The position numbers and the translations under genes are program-made. Below, one piece after another: positions 1 through 7,609 of a stretch of DNA of 64,000 nucleotides. This DNA is from an uncultured Lachnospiraceae bacterium (GTDB taxonomy: Bacteria > Bacillota > Clostridia > Lachnospirales > Lachnospiraceae): contig CAKNHF010000006.1 in the NCBI GenBank assembly GCA_930972465.1, positions 1 to 64,000 of the forward strand, given 5' to 3'. The notes beneath the pieces were generated by a model. The model saw only the letters and a program-made list of their open reading frames with translations, was not told the origin of the DNA and searched no databases. Position 1 is the stretch's first letter; every line of letters begins with the position of its first letter.

Positions 1-20
1 GACCACGGACGAAAGGAAGT

Positions 21-1778
21 ATGGCGTGGCGTTTCCTACCTTATGAGCTGTATTCGGTACAGCGCTACCTGCAGTATGATGCGCTTTTACGGAATGGATT
101 GCAGCATTTTGACAGCTGGGCGTCCACCTTTGGTGAGACAGTCACTGCTCTGGAGCTGGCTCCGGAGGGAACCAATTACCGGGCGAAAACCCGTTTTGCC
201 AAGTTTTTCAACCTGCCGGAGCTGATGCTGATGTTTCGGGAAGTGGCGGATATTCAGACCGCCGATATGCTGAAGCTCCCTGTTCCGGCGGTCAAGTACC
301 ACAACATCAAGACCAAGCCAAGTGAAATCCAGACGGAACTGGTCGCTTCTCTTGCCAAACGAGCAGAAAAAGTCCGTGCAAGGCTTGTGGAGCCGAATGT
401 GGACAACATGCTCAAGATTACCAACGATGGTCGAAAACTTGCCCTTGACCAGAGGATGATCGACCCCATGCTGCCGGATGATCCCAACAGCAAGGTGAAT
501 GCCTGTGTGGACAACGTGTATCGTATCTGGGAAGAATATGCGGATACGAAAGCAACCCAGCTGGTGTTCTGCGACCTGTCTACCCCGAAAAATGACGGGA
601 CTTTTAATGTCTATGATGACATTCGGGAAAAGCTGATCGCCCGTGGTATACCTGCCGAACAGATACGGTTTATCCATGAAGCTACCAGTGATGCACAGAA
701 AAAGGAACTGTTTGCCAAAGTCAGAAACGGCGAAGTCCGTGTCCTGCTGGGTTCAACCCCTAAAATGGGTGCAGGTACCAACGTACAGGACAGACTTATT
801 GCCATTCATAATCTGGATTGCCCGTGGCGTCCATCCGATCTGGAACAGCGCCAGGGACGTATTGAGCGCCAGGGAAACAGGTTCCCGGAAGTTCAGGTTT
901 ACCGTTATGTGACGGAGCAGACCTTTGATGCCTATCTCTATCAGCTGGTGGAATCGAAGCAGAAATTCATCTCCCAGATCATGACCAGCAAAAGTCCTGT
1001 CCGCTCTGCGGAAGATGTGGATGAGGTGGCCCTTTCTTTTGCGGAAGTCAAAATGCTTGCTACAGGGGACGAGCGTTTCAAGGAAAAAATGGACTTAGAC
1101 ATTCAGGTTTCTAAGCTCAAAGTCCTGAAACAGAGCTATCTATCCGAGCATTACGACCTTGAGGACAGGATACTGAAATATTTCCCGCAGACCATTAAGG
1201 AGTGTGAACAGCGGATTGTCTGCTATGAAGCCGATGCTTCCCTTGCCCGGCAGCATCAGCCGCAGGGCGAAGAAAAGTTCTGTCCGATGACCTTAAAAGG
1301 GATCACTTATACAGAAAAAACAGCCGCAGGCGAGATGCTTCTTGCGGTCTGTAAAGAATATCCGATGGCCGAGCCTGCGGAAATCGGCAGCTATCGTGGG
1401 TTCAAACTGGAAGTTTTTTATGATACCTTCAATGCCTATTACTGTTTATATCTTTGCGGAAAGGCAAAGCACAAAGTAGATTTAGGTACTGATCCACTGG
1501 GTAACCTGACCCGAATTGAAAATGAGCTTGCGAAAATCCCTGTAAAACTGGAAGCCGCAAAAACAAAAAAAGCAGAAACGATGGAGCAGCTTGAAACCGC
1601 TAAGATTGAGGTGGAAAAGCCGTTTGCCTTTGAAGATGAGCTGAAAGAGAAATCAGAACGGCTCAACGCCCTCAACATCGAGCTGAATTTAGACCAGAAA
1701 GATCCCGCTGTGCTTGACGCAGAGCCTGAGCAAAGTGAGGAATCGCCCGAAAGAAAATGCGCAAGCCGGGAGAGATAA
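21..1778 (+). CDS. SNF2-type helicase protein of conjugative elements, C-terminal part (5' partial)
   Basis: This is the carboxy-terminal portion of the very large helicase/methylase-like protein carried by Tn1549-type elements. The conserved part starts at ELYSVQRYLQYD (about residues 9-20). The second helicase lobe follows, with a GSTPKMGAGTNVQDR segment, CPWRPSDLEQRQGR and IERQGN (motifs V and VI, residues about 245-290). A long coiled-coil-rich tail follows. In the family the residues just before ELYS normally read like a GTPxSNSM motif. Here they read MAWRFLPY, so the 5' end is either rearranged or a window-edge artefact. The frame is open to base 3. The ATG at 21 is probably not a native start. 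Its role in transfer is not experimentally clear. Confidence 0.8.
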   Translation: MAWRFLPYELYSVQRYLQYDALLRNGLQHFDSWASTFGETVTALELAPEGTNYRAKTRFAKFFNLPELMLMFREVADIQTADMLKLPVPAVKYHNIKTKPSEIQTELVASLAKRAEKVRARLVEPNVDNMLKITNDGRKLALDQRMIDPMLPDDPNSKVNACVDNVYRIWEEYADTKATQLVFCDLSTPKNDGTFNVYDDIREKLIARGIPAEQIRFIHEATSDAQKKELFAKVRNGEVRVLLGSTPKMGAGTNVQDRLIAIHNLDCPWRPSDLEQRQGRIERQGNRFPEVQVYRYVTEQTFDAYLYQLVESKQKFISQIMTSKSPVRSAEDVDEVALSFAEVKMLATGDERFKEKMDLDIQVSKLKVLKQSYLSEHYDLEDRILKYFPQTIKECEQRIVCYEADASLARQHQPQGEEKFCPMTLKGITYTEKTAAGEMLLAVCKEYPMAEPAEIGSYRGFKLEVFYDTFNAYYCLYLCGKAKHKVDLGTDPLGNLTRIENELAKIPVKLEAAKTKKAETMEQLETAKIEVEKPFAFEDELKEKSERLNALNIELNLDQKDPAVLDAEPEQSEESPERKCASRER

Positions 1779-1858
1779 ATTCTCTTTTTGCACATTTGTA
1801 TTACAGAAATATGGGCAGTATAATAAATATAGAATTGAAACTATCGGGGGTGAGAGCG

Positions 1859-2188
1859 GTGTCTGACGAGTTCAGATTTGAAACCTTTGTAGATGTCCAC
1901 AGCAATGTCTTTCGTGAATATCTAAGCTCCGTGATTGCGAAACTGCCGGAAAGCAATGAGGACTACCGTGCCATTCAGGAACAGATGGAAGCGATATTTC
2001 AACAATATCCCAAAGTGCTGGAGGCTGTTGATACCGAAAAAGCAGCGGAATTATCCCACCAGGAATGTGCGGCTCTGATCAAAGTCATGGAGCTTAGGAA
2101 CAATCTTACAGATATTGAAATGCAGACGGTTTACTTCCGTGGCTGCTATGATGGCGTTGGGTATCTGAAAAAAGCAGGAATTTTATAA
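1859..2188 (+). CDS. Small conserved ICE protein, function unknown
   Basis: A 109-residue acidic, soluble, helical protein of the kind that accompanies the helicase gene in Tn1549-like elements. I do not recognise a functional domain. An in-frame ATG exists at 1757, inside the helicase gene, but the GTG at 1859 has a GGGGGTG ribosome site 6-7 bases upstream, and the encoded N-terminus MSDEFRFETFVDVH looks like a normal protein start. I therefore place the start there. A strong terminator follows directly, so the helicase transcription unit probably ends with this gene. Confidence 0.7.
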   Translation: MSDEFRFETFVDVHSNVFREYLSSVIAKLPESNEDYRAIQEQMEAIFQQYPKVLEAVDTEKAAELSHQECAALIKVMELRNNLTDIEMQTVYFRGCYDGVGYLKKAGIL

Positions 2189-2193
2189 CCGAC

Positions 2194-2228
2194 AAAAGCG
2201 GCATTGGCGCGAAGCTGAGGCCGCTTTT
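2194..2228 (+). terminator. Rho-independent terminator after the helicase unit
   Basis: A perfect 9-bp stem AAAAGCGGC/GCCGCTTTT surrounds an 17-base loop and ends in a T-run followed by ATATAT. It separates the helicase unit from the TIR island. Confidence 0.75.
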
Positions 2229-2284
2229 ATATATATCAAAATACTAGATGCTGATTTTAGGTGGGGAGTAATACAAAATATAGA

Positions 2285-2353
2285 TTGACAAGCTATAATG
2301 AATAGTTTATTGTAAATAAAAGAACACATTTTCTAAAAGATATTAACGTTAAT
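2285..2353 (+). promoter_or_regulatory. Probable promoter and palindromic operator for the TIR gene
   Basis: TTGACA at 2285-2290 is followed after 17 bases by TATTGT at 2308-2313. A perfect 12-bp palindrome ATTAACGTTAAT lies at 2342-2353, downstream of the predicted start site and 65 bases before the TIR start codon. A repressor binding there is inference. An alternative -10 TATAAT at 2294 lacks a good -35. Confidence 0.45.
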
Positions 2354-2417
2354 GTTTTGAAAATAGCAATATATAAAAAAGTCAGATACATCTTTTGAAG
2401 ATAGGAGGAGTAAAATT

Positions 2418-3122
2418 ATGGCAAGATGTACAGCACCAATTAATGGTCATCGAACAGCAAGTGGAAGGGCAAACTGTCCAGTGTGTGGAAGAGGCGGAAT
2501 TTCACGTTATAATTTTTATTCCACATATACTCCATCATATTCTTCGGGAGCAAATAATTCCAAAAGCAGTAGTGGTAGTAGTGTACAAACTAAGAAGAAG
2601 GCACGTTGGGCTTCACCTGGTTCTACTATTTTGTATTCGCCCGCAGAAATTCGAACGCTTACGCCTGTTCGTGAAAATGTTGTAAAGCGTTCGAAATTAC
2701 CAGATTTACGAGATGTTTTTCTTTGCCATGCATGGGATGATCGTAAAGGTGCAGCCAAAGAATTGTATGACTTACTTGAAGCCAAAGGTGTGACGGTTTG
2801 GTTTAGTGAAAAAGATGTTCCTTTAGGCTCATCATTGCTTCGTGAAATTGATAAAGGTTTAGTAAAATCTCGTATCGGTATTGTATTGGTTACACCATCG
2901 TTCCTTAAACGTATTAAGGGAGAGGGCGTCGCAGATAAAGAACTTTCAGCTTTATTGGCTCGTGATTTGCTTGTACCTATTGTACATGATACAACTTTTG
3001 AAGATTTACGAGAAGTTAGTCCGTTGCTTGGTTCACGGAGTGGCTTAAGTACTATTGAGGAATCAATGGAAGATGTTGCAGCTAAAATAGCGGAATTAGT
3101 TACTTTAGAAACAGAAGAATAA
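2418..3122 (+). CDS. TIR-domain protein with N-terminal zinc-ribbon-like motif
   Basis: A 234-residue protein. Residues 4-23 hold three cysteines (C4, C20, C23), resembling part of a zinc ribbon. Residues 43-62 are a Ser/Gly/Lys-rich linker. From about 98 there is a TIR fold: DVFLCHAWDD, then VTVWFSEKDVPLGSS and IGIVLVTPSFL, with KELSALL containing E175, the position of the catalytic glutamate in NAD-cleaving TIR domains. Typical bacterial TIR proteins deplete or convert NAD in phage defence, or interfere with host signalling; which applies here is unknown. The start has an excellent AGGAGGAG site. It is AT-rich compared with the transfer genes on both sides and has its own promoter and terminator, so it is probably a transferred accessory gene. 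Confidence 0.8.
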   Translation: MARCTAPINGHRTASGRANCPVCGRGGISRYNFYSTYTPSYSSGANNSKSSSGSSVQTKKKARWASPGSTILYSPAEIRTLTPVRENVVKRSKLPDLRDVFLCHAWDDRKGAAKELYDLLEAKGVTVWFSEKDVPLGSSLLREIDKGLVKSRIGIVLVTPSFLKRIKGEGVADKELSALLARDLLVPIVHDTTFEDLREVSPLLGSRSGLSTIEESMEDVAAKIAELVTLETEE

Positions 3123-3159
3123 AATTATAATCTGTATCGCTATAAAATTTAATTCGTGA

Positions 3160-3411
3160 AATAGATTAGGGGAAATTAGAACGTATTGGCTTGCAGAGCA
3201 AGGGTTAGCATCAAAGAGAGCACTTCTTATTGTAATACCACTTATAACATTCTTTTTTCTGGAACATATGAAACACGTTTTTGAAGGAAAAGGAGATAAA
3301 AAGATGGGAAAGACAAAGAAGGCTTTTGAAGCACTAAATGTAACCTTAAATTGTATTATAAATTTAAGTGGTAATATAGCAAGTGGTGCTCTGCTAGCTA
3401 ATACGTTCTAG
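3160..3411 (+). pseudogene. Short open frame with one membrane segment, possible gene remnant
   Basis: The frame is open from 3160 to a stop at 3409-3411 and contains a hydrophobic stretch (ALLIVIPLITFFFLEHM, from 3232) followed by a basic section. No upstream ATG exists. Internal ATGs at 3268 and 3304 are possible; the latter has AAGGAGA eight bases ahead and would give a 35-residue peptide MGKTKKAFEALN... It could be a decayed small membrane protein, or a real short peptide partnered with the TIR protein. I do not recognise it. Confidence 0.3.
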
Positions 3412-3483
3412 TGGTTATTTTCTCTTTATAGAATTAAATGGTAGTATATTAGTGATATATTGAAATGTAATATGATATTACAT

Positions 3484-3523
3484 AGCCGAGAGGTTTTCAT
3501 TACGAAAATCCCTCGGCTTTTTC
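3484..3523 (+). terminator. Terminator or attenuator ahead of the primase gene
   Basis: Stem AGCCGAG/CTCGGCT followed by TTTTTC, ending seven bases before the ribosome site AGGAGGTG of the next gene. It closes the TIR island and could attenuate read-through into the mobilisation genes. Confidence 0.65.
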
Positions 3524-3547
3524 TATTTTAGGAGGTGATTGTATTGA

Positions 3548-4531
3548 ATGGGAAGGAACAGACACTATGTGCAGCTTGACCCTGACGTGATTGAGCAGGC
3601 ACGGCAGATGGACTTGCTTTCCTACTTGCAGAGGTATGAACCAGACAATCTGAAGCATGTGGCGAGGAATGTTTACTGCACCAGAGAACACGACAGTCTG
3701 AAGATTTCCAATGGCAAATGGTACTGGTGGTCAAGAGGTTTTGGCGGTGTTTCTGCCCTGGACTATCTGATCAAGGTTAAGGAATACAGCTTTGTAGAAG
3801 CCGTGGAAGCTCTGGCAGGTATTACCGCAGGTTGGAGTCCGCCGCCTGTTTCTGCACCCAAGGAGGAACCGAAAGTTCTTCTTCTGCCGCCCAGAAATAA
3901 AGACTGTGACCGGGTGACCCAGTATCTTTCCGGGCGTGGCATTGACTTTCAGATCATTCAGGAGTGCATTGCAGACGGTACGATTTATGAAAGTGCCAGG
4001 TATCACAACGTTGTTTTTATCGGCAAGGATGAAAGCGGAACCCCTAAGTATGCTGCCTATCGTGGTACGATGGCCAGCTCCTTTAAGGGCGATGCATCGG
4101 GAAGTGACAAGCGGTATTCCTTCCGCCTTCTGGCAAGAGAGCCTTGCCAGTCGGTGCATCTGTTTGAAGCAGCCATTGATTTGCTCTCTTATGCGACCCT
4201 GCTCAAATGTGAAGGTAAGGACTACAAAAAAGAAAATCTGCTTTCTCTTTCGGGTGTATATCAGCCAAAGAAAGAGATAAAGGACAGCAAAATCCCCATT
4301 GCCCTCTCCACTTTTTTGAAGGCAAATCCACAAGTAAAGACCATTTTTCTGCATCTGGACAATGACAAAACAGGCAGGCTCTGTACTGCCGCCTTAAAAG
4401 AATTGTTGCAGAAAGACTATCAGATCGTTGATGATCCACCGCCTGTCGGCAAGGATTTCAACGATTTTTTATTGTCCTATTTAGGAATTGCAAGGCCAAA
4501 TCGGAGCCATGAAAGGAGGGATGCCCGTTGA
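3548..4531 (+). CDS. DUF3991/TOPRIM-domain primase-like protein
   Basis: A 327-residue protein with an N-terminal DUF3991-type region (residues about 15-110), including YCTREHDSLKISNGKWYWW, a degenerate zinc-finger-like segment. A TOPRIM domain follows: the glutamate motif HLFEAAIDLLSYATL near 205 and the DxD motif FLHLDNDKTGR near 276. Such proteins are found in mobile elements of Firmicutes and are thought to prime complementary-strand synthesis after single-strand transfer. ATG at 3548 follows AGGAGGTG by ten bases. It starts the mobilisation block and overlaps nothing upstream. Confidence 0.85.
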   Translation: MGRNRHYVQLDPDVIEQARQMDLLSYLQRYEPDNLKHVARNVYCTREHDSLKISNGKWYWWSRGFGGVSALDYLIKVKEYSFVEAVEALAGITAGWSPPPVSAPKEEPKVLLLPPRNKDCDRVTQYLSGRGIDFQIIQECIADGTIYESARYHNVVFIGKDESGTPKYAAYRGTMASSFKGDASGSDKRYSFRLLAREPCQSVHLFEAAIDLLSYATLLKCEGKDYKKENLLSLSGVYQPKKEIKDSKIPIALSTFLKANPQVKTIFLHLDNDKTGRLCTAALKELLQKDYQIVDDPPPVGKDFNDFLLSYLGIARPNRSHERRDAR

Positions 4532-4604
4532 TTGCCCACTGTTTTTTAGCAAGAAACACCACGGTATCGAAATCAAATTGAACAAAGAAAGCGAGGAAAA
4601 TTCA

Positions 4605-4898
4605 TTGAAAAAATTTGAGGTTACTTTAACTGGACACTATCAAAAGACCATTTCCGTATATGCGGAAACCCCGGAACAGGCAAAAGAAAAGACAGAAACC
4701 ATCCTGTTTGACACTGACCTGATCGACTTTTCTGATGAGGATTTTATTGGCGGTGAAGCTGCAATCTCCGTAGGCTGCGAGGACGGTCTTGAAGAATTGG
4801 TCGAGGAAGAAACGGATGAGGACGACTGCTGTTCGGGCTGCCCGTACTTCTGTTCCGTTTGCGGAGAATGTGTGTATAAGGACGAGTGCGAGGAGTGA
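4605..4898 (+). CDS. Small acidic cysteine-rich ICE protein
   Basis: From the TTG at 4605 (GAGG eight bases upstream) this encodes 97 residues beginning MKKFEVTLTGHYQKTISV. A beta-rich N-terminal half (a pattern seen in small ICE proteins) is followed by a very acidic stretch and a C-terminal cysteine cluster CCSGCPYFCSVCGECVYKDEC that could bind metal. Longer in-frame starts exist (TTG 4488, ATG 4509, ATG 4521) but they overlap the primase gene and have poorly placed ribosome sites. Function unknown. Confidence 0.6.
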   Translation: MKKFEVTLTGHYQKTISVYAETPEQAKEKTETILFDTDLIDFSDEDFIGGEAAISVGCEDGLEELVEEETDEDDCCSGCPYFCSVCGECVYKDECEE

Positions 4899-4906
4899 TG
4901 TCTTAC

Positions 4907-4976
4907 CAAGCACTGAATTTGGTTATCCAGATAGCTTCTGGATAACCAAATTCGCTTGTTAGGGGGCATCCCCTAA
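4907..4976. other. Candidate origin of transfer (oriT)
   Basis: A perfect 17-bp inverted repeat (GAATTTGGTTATCCAGA at 4915-4931, complement at 4937-4953, loop TAGCT) extends outward through CAAGC/GCTTG. Immediately after it comes a second perfect hairpin, TTAGGGG/CCCCTAA at 4959-4976. Neither is followed by a T-run, so they are not terminators. The location, just before MobC and relaxase, is where MobP-type elements place oriT. Assignment is by position and structure only. Confidence 0.6.
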
Positions 4977-5004
4977 TACCCCAGTGAAGAAAAGGAGTTT
5001 AAGA

Positions 5005-5145
5005 ATGAGTGAATTTATTGCGTTTACCCTGGGCGGAATTTTCGGCGTTGTACTGATGTGCTGCCTGCAGATCAGCCGACTCTCCGCCAGAAAGGATGTG
5101 GAAAATGAGAAACCGAAGCGTACAGATCCTGTTTCGTCTGAATGA
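5005..5145 (+). CDS. DUF3789-family small membrane protein
   Basis: A 46-residue protein with a single membrane segment (FIAFTLGGIFGVVLMCCLQ, residues 4-22) and a charged tail. It matches the DUF3789 pattern of a Gly-rich helix followed by CLLQ-like residues seen beside mobC in many Firmicute ICEs. AAAGGAG lies eight bases before the ATG. Its 3' end overlaps the mobC start by 41 bases, so the two are probably translationally coupled. Role unknown. Confidence 0.75.
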   Translation: MSEFIAFTLGGIFGVVLMCCLQISRLSARKDVENEKPKRTDPVSSE

Positions 5146-5437
5146 GGAAGAAGCGCAGCATCTTTATGAGCTTGTAAAAAGATCGGGCCGCTCCAAAGAA
5201 GCATTCCTGCGGGAAATGGTCAGGGGCTACCGTCTTTGTGAAAAGCCCGATCCTGAATTTTATAAGATCATGCGGGAACTGTCTGCCATCGGCAACCGTA
5301 TCAACCAGCTTGCTGCCAAAGCCAACGCTCTTGGATTTGTGGACGCCCCCATGCTTTCACAGGAAGCAAAGAAGTGGCATGAGTTTCAGGTGGATGTCCG
5401 AAAAAAATATCTGCTTTCCCAAAGGCCATCGGGATAA
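5105..5437 (+). CDS. mobC: MobC-type mobilisation accessory protein
   Basis: A 110-residue protein with an N-terminal ribbon-helix-helix (RSVQILFRLNEEEAQHLYELVKRSG) and the MobC signature IMRELSAIGNRINQLAAKAN in the middle. MobC proteins bind oriT and help the relaxase melt it. ATG 5105 follows AAAGGA by nine bases; an ATG at 5096 would add three residues. The stop overlaps the relaxase start (TAATG), indicating tight coupling. Confidence 0.85.
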   Translation: MRNRSVQILFRLNEEEAQHLYELVKRSGRSKEAFLREMVRGYRLCEKPDPEFYKIMRELSAIGNRINQLAAKANALGFVDAPMLSQEAKKWHEFQVDVRKKYLLSQRPSG

Positions 5438-6846
5438 TGGCAGTCTGTGAGATCTGGGATGTACGAGGCAGGCTTGACCACCCGATTGACTATGCCGAAA
5501 ACCCGGAAAAGACTGCCAATCCCAATTATTCGGAAACAGACCTTCAGGCTTTGGTGGATGTGATGGAATATGCGACCAATCAGGATAAGACGGAGCAGCG
5601 GTTTTTTGTTACGGGTGTCAACTGTGACCCTGCCTCTGCCAGAGAGGAAATGATGATCGCTAAAGCACAGTGGAATGATGAAAGTGAGATCATCTGCTAT
5701 CACGGGTTCCAGAGTTTTAAATCGGGAGAGGTCACGCCCAAACAGGCACACGAAATCGGTGTCAGACTTGCCCAGCGGATGTGGAGCGACAGGTTTCAGG
5801 TAATCGTTGCTACTCATCTGAATACGGATTGTCTTCACAATCACTTTGTTGTGAACTCGGTTTCTTTTATGGACGGGAAACATTACCACGACAACAAAGC
5901 TAATCTTCGATTGCTTCGCCAGCGCTCCGATGAGCTGTGCCGGGAATATGCCCTTTCGGTCATAGAACATCCAAGCGGCAGAAAGAAACCCTATGCACTT
6001 TATCAGGCGGAAAAGAATGGGATGCCCACACGGGACAACGTGGCAAGGCAGGCAGTGGATGAAGCGATCAGCAAGTCTTTTACTCTGAAAGACTTTGACC
6101 GTCAGATGGCGGAAATGGGATACCATGTCCGGTTTGACCCGAACCGAAAATACTGGACGATCATGGGGAAAGGATGGAAGCGCCCCAAGCGGCTTTACAA
6201 GCTGGGAGAAAATTATACTAACGAGAGGATCATGGAGCGCATCCGGGAGAATTCCTATGCAGTGAAGTTTTCCCGGTTTGCCGGGCCGCAAAAGCCAATC
6301 CCGGTGTACCGCCTGAAAGGCACTCTGAATGGAGCAAAGAAAATCGGCGGGCTGCGGGGGCTGTATCTGCATTACTGCTACAGGCTCGGTATTCTTCCGA
6401 AAAACAGAAAACAGAATTATGCAAGGCTTCATTATCTTTTGAAGGATGACCTGATGAAGATGGAAGTTATATCGCAGGAAACAAGGCTGCTTTGCCGGAA
6501 TCGCATTGATACGGTAGAGCAGCTTTGTTCTTATAAGGAATCTTTGGAAACGGAAATGGCTGACCTGCTTCAAAAGCGCAAGGGGCTTTATTCCCAATCC
6601 CGTAAGATGGGCAGTGAAGAAAAGGAAGCGATACGGTCGCAGCTTTCCGATCTTTCCAAACGATTGCGAGTGATCCGAAAGGAGGTGAAACTGTGCGAGG
6701 GGATCGAGGCCCGTAACGATACCCTCAAGGAAAAGCTGAAAACCATACGGGCAGATGAAGAACAGCAAAGAAAGGAGCTGATGACAAATGAACACAAGCG
6801 GCGAAGCGGCAGAACAGATCGTCCGAATGAGCTTGGAGGGATTTGA
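5437..6846 (+). CDS. Relaxase/mobilisation nuclease (MobP-like)
   Basis: A 469-residue relaxase. The three-histidine metal motif is seen as HLNTDCLHNHFV (H127, H134, H136), with the conserved CYHGFQSF segment at 88-95 before it. The C-terminal half (about 340-440) is a charged coiled coil. It nicks oriT and stays bound to the 5' end during transfer. It is coupled to mobC by TAATG and overlaps pcfB by 59 bases. No Walker motifs are present, so it is a relaxase only and not a relaxase-helicase. Confidence 0.9.
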   Translation: MAVCEIWDVRGRLDHPIDYAENPEKTANPNYSETDLQALVDVMEYATNQDKTEQRFFVTGVNCDPASAREEMMIAKAQWNDESEIICYHGFQSFKSGEVTPKQAHEIGVRLAQRMWSDRFQVIVATHLNTDCLHNHFVVNSVSFMDGKHYHDNKANLRLLRQRSDELCREYALSVIEHPSGRKKPYALYQAEKNGMPTRDNVARQAVDEAISKSFTLKDFDRQMAEMGYHVRFDPNRKYWTIMGKGWKRPKRLYKLGENYTNERIMERIRENSYAVKFSRFAGPQKPIPVYRLKGTLNGAKKIGGLRGLYLHYCYRLGILPKNRKQNYARLHYLLKDDLMKMEVISQETRLLCRNRIDTVEQLCSYKESLETEMADLLQKRKGLYSQSRKMGSEEKEAIRSQLSDLSKRLRVIRKEVKLCEGIEARNDTLKEKLKTIRADEEQQRKELMTNEHKRRSGRTDRPNELGGI

Positions 6847-7603
6847 AGTCGCCGCCAGGATTACCGGTGCTGGTGCGAAAAACATTGCCATCCTCTTGTA
6901 TTCGATTCTCAAAGAAGAAAAGAAAACCAAAGGCAAGGCAAGGCTCACCAACATGCTGCGCTCTGGAAAGGAACTGAAAGTCTTTACCGTCAAAAATGGT
7001 GATTTGAAGAAATTCACACAGGAAGCCAAGAAATACGGTGTCCTCTACTGTGTGCTTGCTGACCGAAAAAACAAAGATCCCAATGCCGAGGTGGATGTGA
7101 TCGCCCGTGCGGAGGATGCATCTAAGATCAGCCGTATTGCGGAGCGCTTCAAACTGGCATCCGAAAGCACGGCGTCTATTGTGACGGAAACAGAAAAGTC
7201 CAAAGATACGAAGGACGGCCAGCCGGAGCCAGACATCGGAGTACAGGAAAAGGCAGAGAAAGATAAACTTCTTGACGCACTGATGGGTGCGCCGGTTCAG
7301 AAGGAGGAACATGCCCCGGAAAACCCCTCTGTGGCAAAGACCGAAAAATCCCCTCAGTCCGAGCCTATCTTAGAGCAGCCAAAGAAATCCGCAGAGGGGG
7401 CTACTATGACTAAGGAAAAACCTTCTGTCAGAGAGGAACTGCGGAAAATCAAAGAGAGCCGTAAGGAGCAGGAAGCGGAGGCTTCCCCTTCCCTGGACAA
7501 AAGCTCTGCTTCTGACAGAGCCAAGAAACCGCCAGCAGGAAAAACAGAGCATAAACAGCCGCCAAGGCGGAAAAAGAAACCAAAATCCAAAGAAACGAGG
7601 TAA
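6788..7603 (+). CDS. pcfB: PcfB/DUF3801 family transfer protein
   Basis: A 271-residue protein. The DUF3801 domain covers residues about 1-125 (AARITGAGAKNIAILLYSILKEEKK, then the conserved LKVFTVKNGDLKKFTQEAKKYG). The rest is a disordered Lys/Glu/Pro-rich tail. In pCF10 the related PcfB binds the relaxosome and coupling protein, recruiting DNA to the channel. The start overlaps the relaxase gene, and the stop is followed within six bases by the next gene, consistent with one operon. Confidence 0.85.
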   Translation: MNTSGEAAEQIVRMSLEGFEVAARITGAGAKNIAILLYSILKEEKKTKGKARLTNMLRSGKELKVFTVKNGDLKKFTQEAKKYGVLYCVLADRKNKDPNAEVDVIARAEDASKISRIAERFKLASESTASIVTETEKSKDTKDGQPEPDIGVQEKAEKDKLLDALMGAPVQKEEHAPENPSVAKTEKSPQSEPILEQPKKSAEGATMTKEKPSVREELRKIKESRKEQEAEASPSLDKSSASDRAKKPPAGKTEHKQPPRRKKKPKSKETR

Positions 7604-7609
7604 ATGATG

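Noticed and set aside
5386-7029. 547-codon open frame on the minus strand
   Set aside because: Opposite the relaxase and pcfB genes, both recognised with clear motifs. The minus translation shows no domain and a biased composition.
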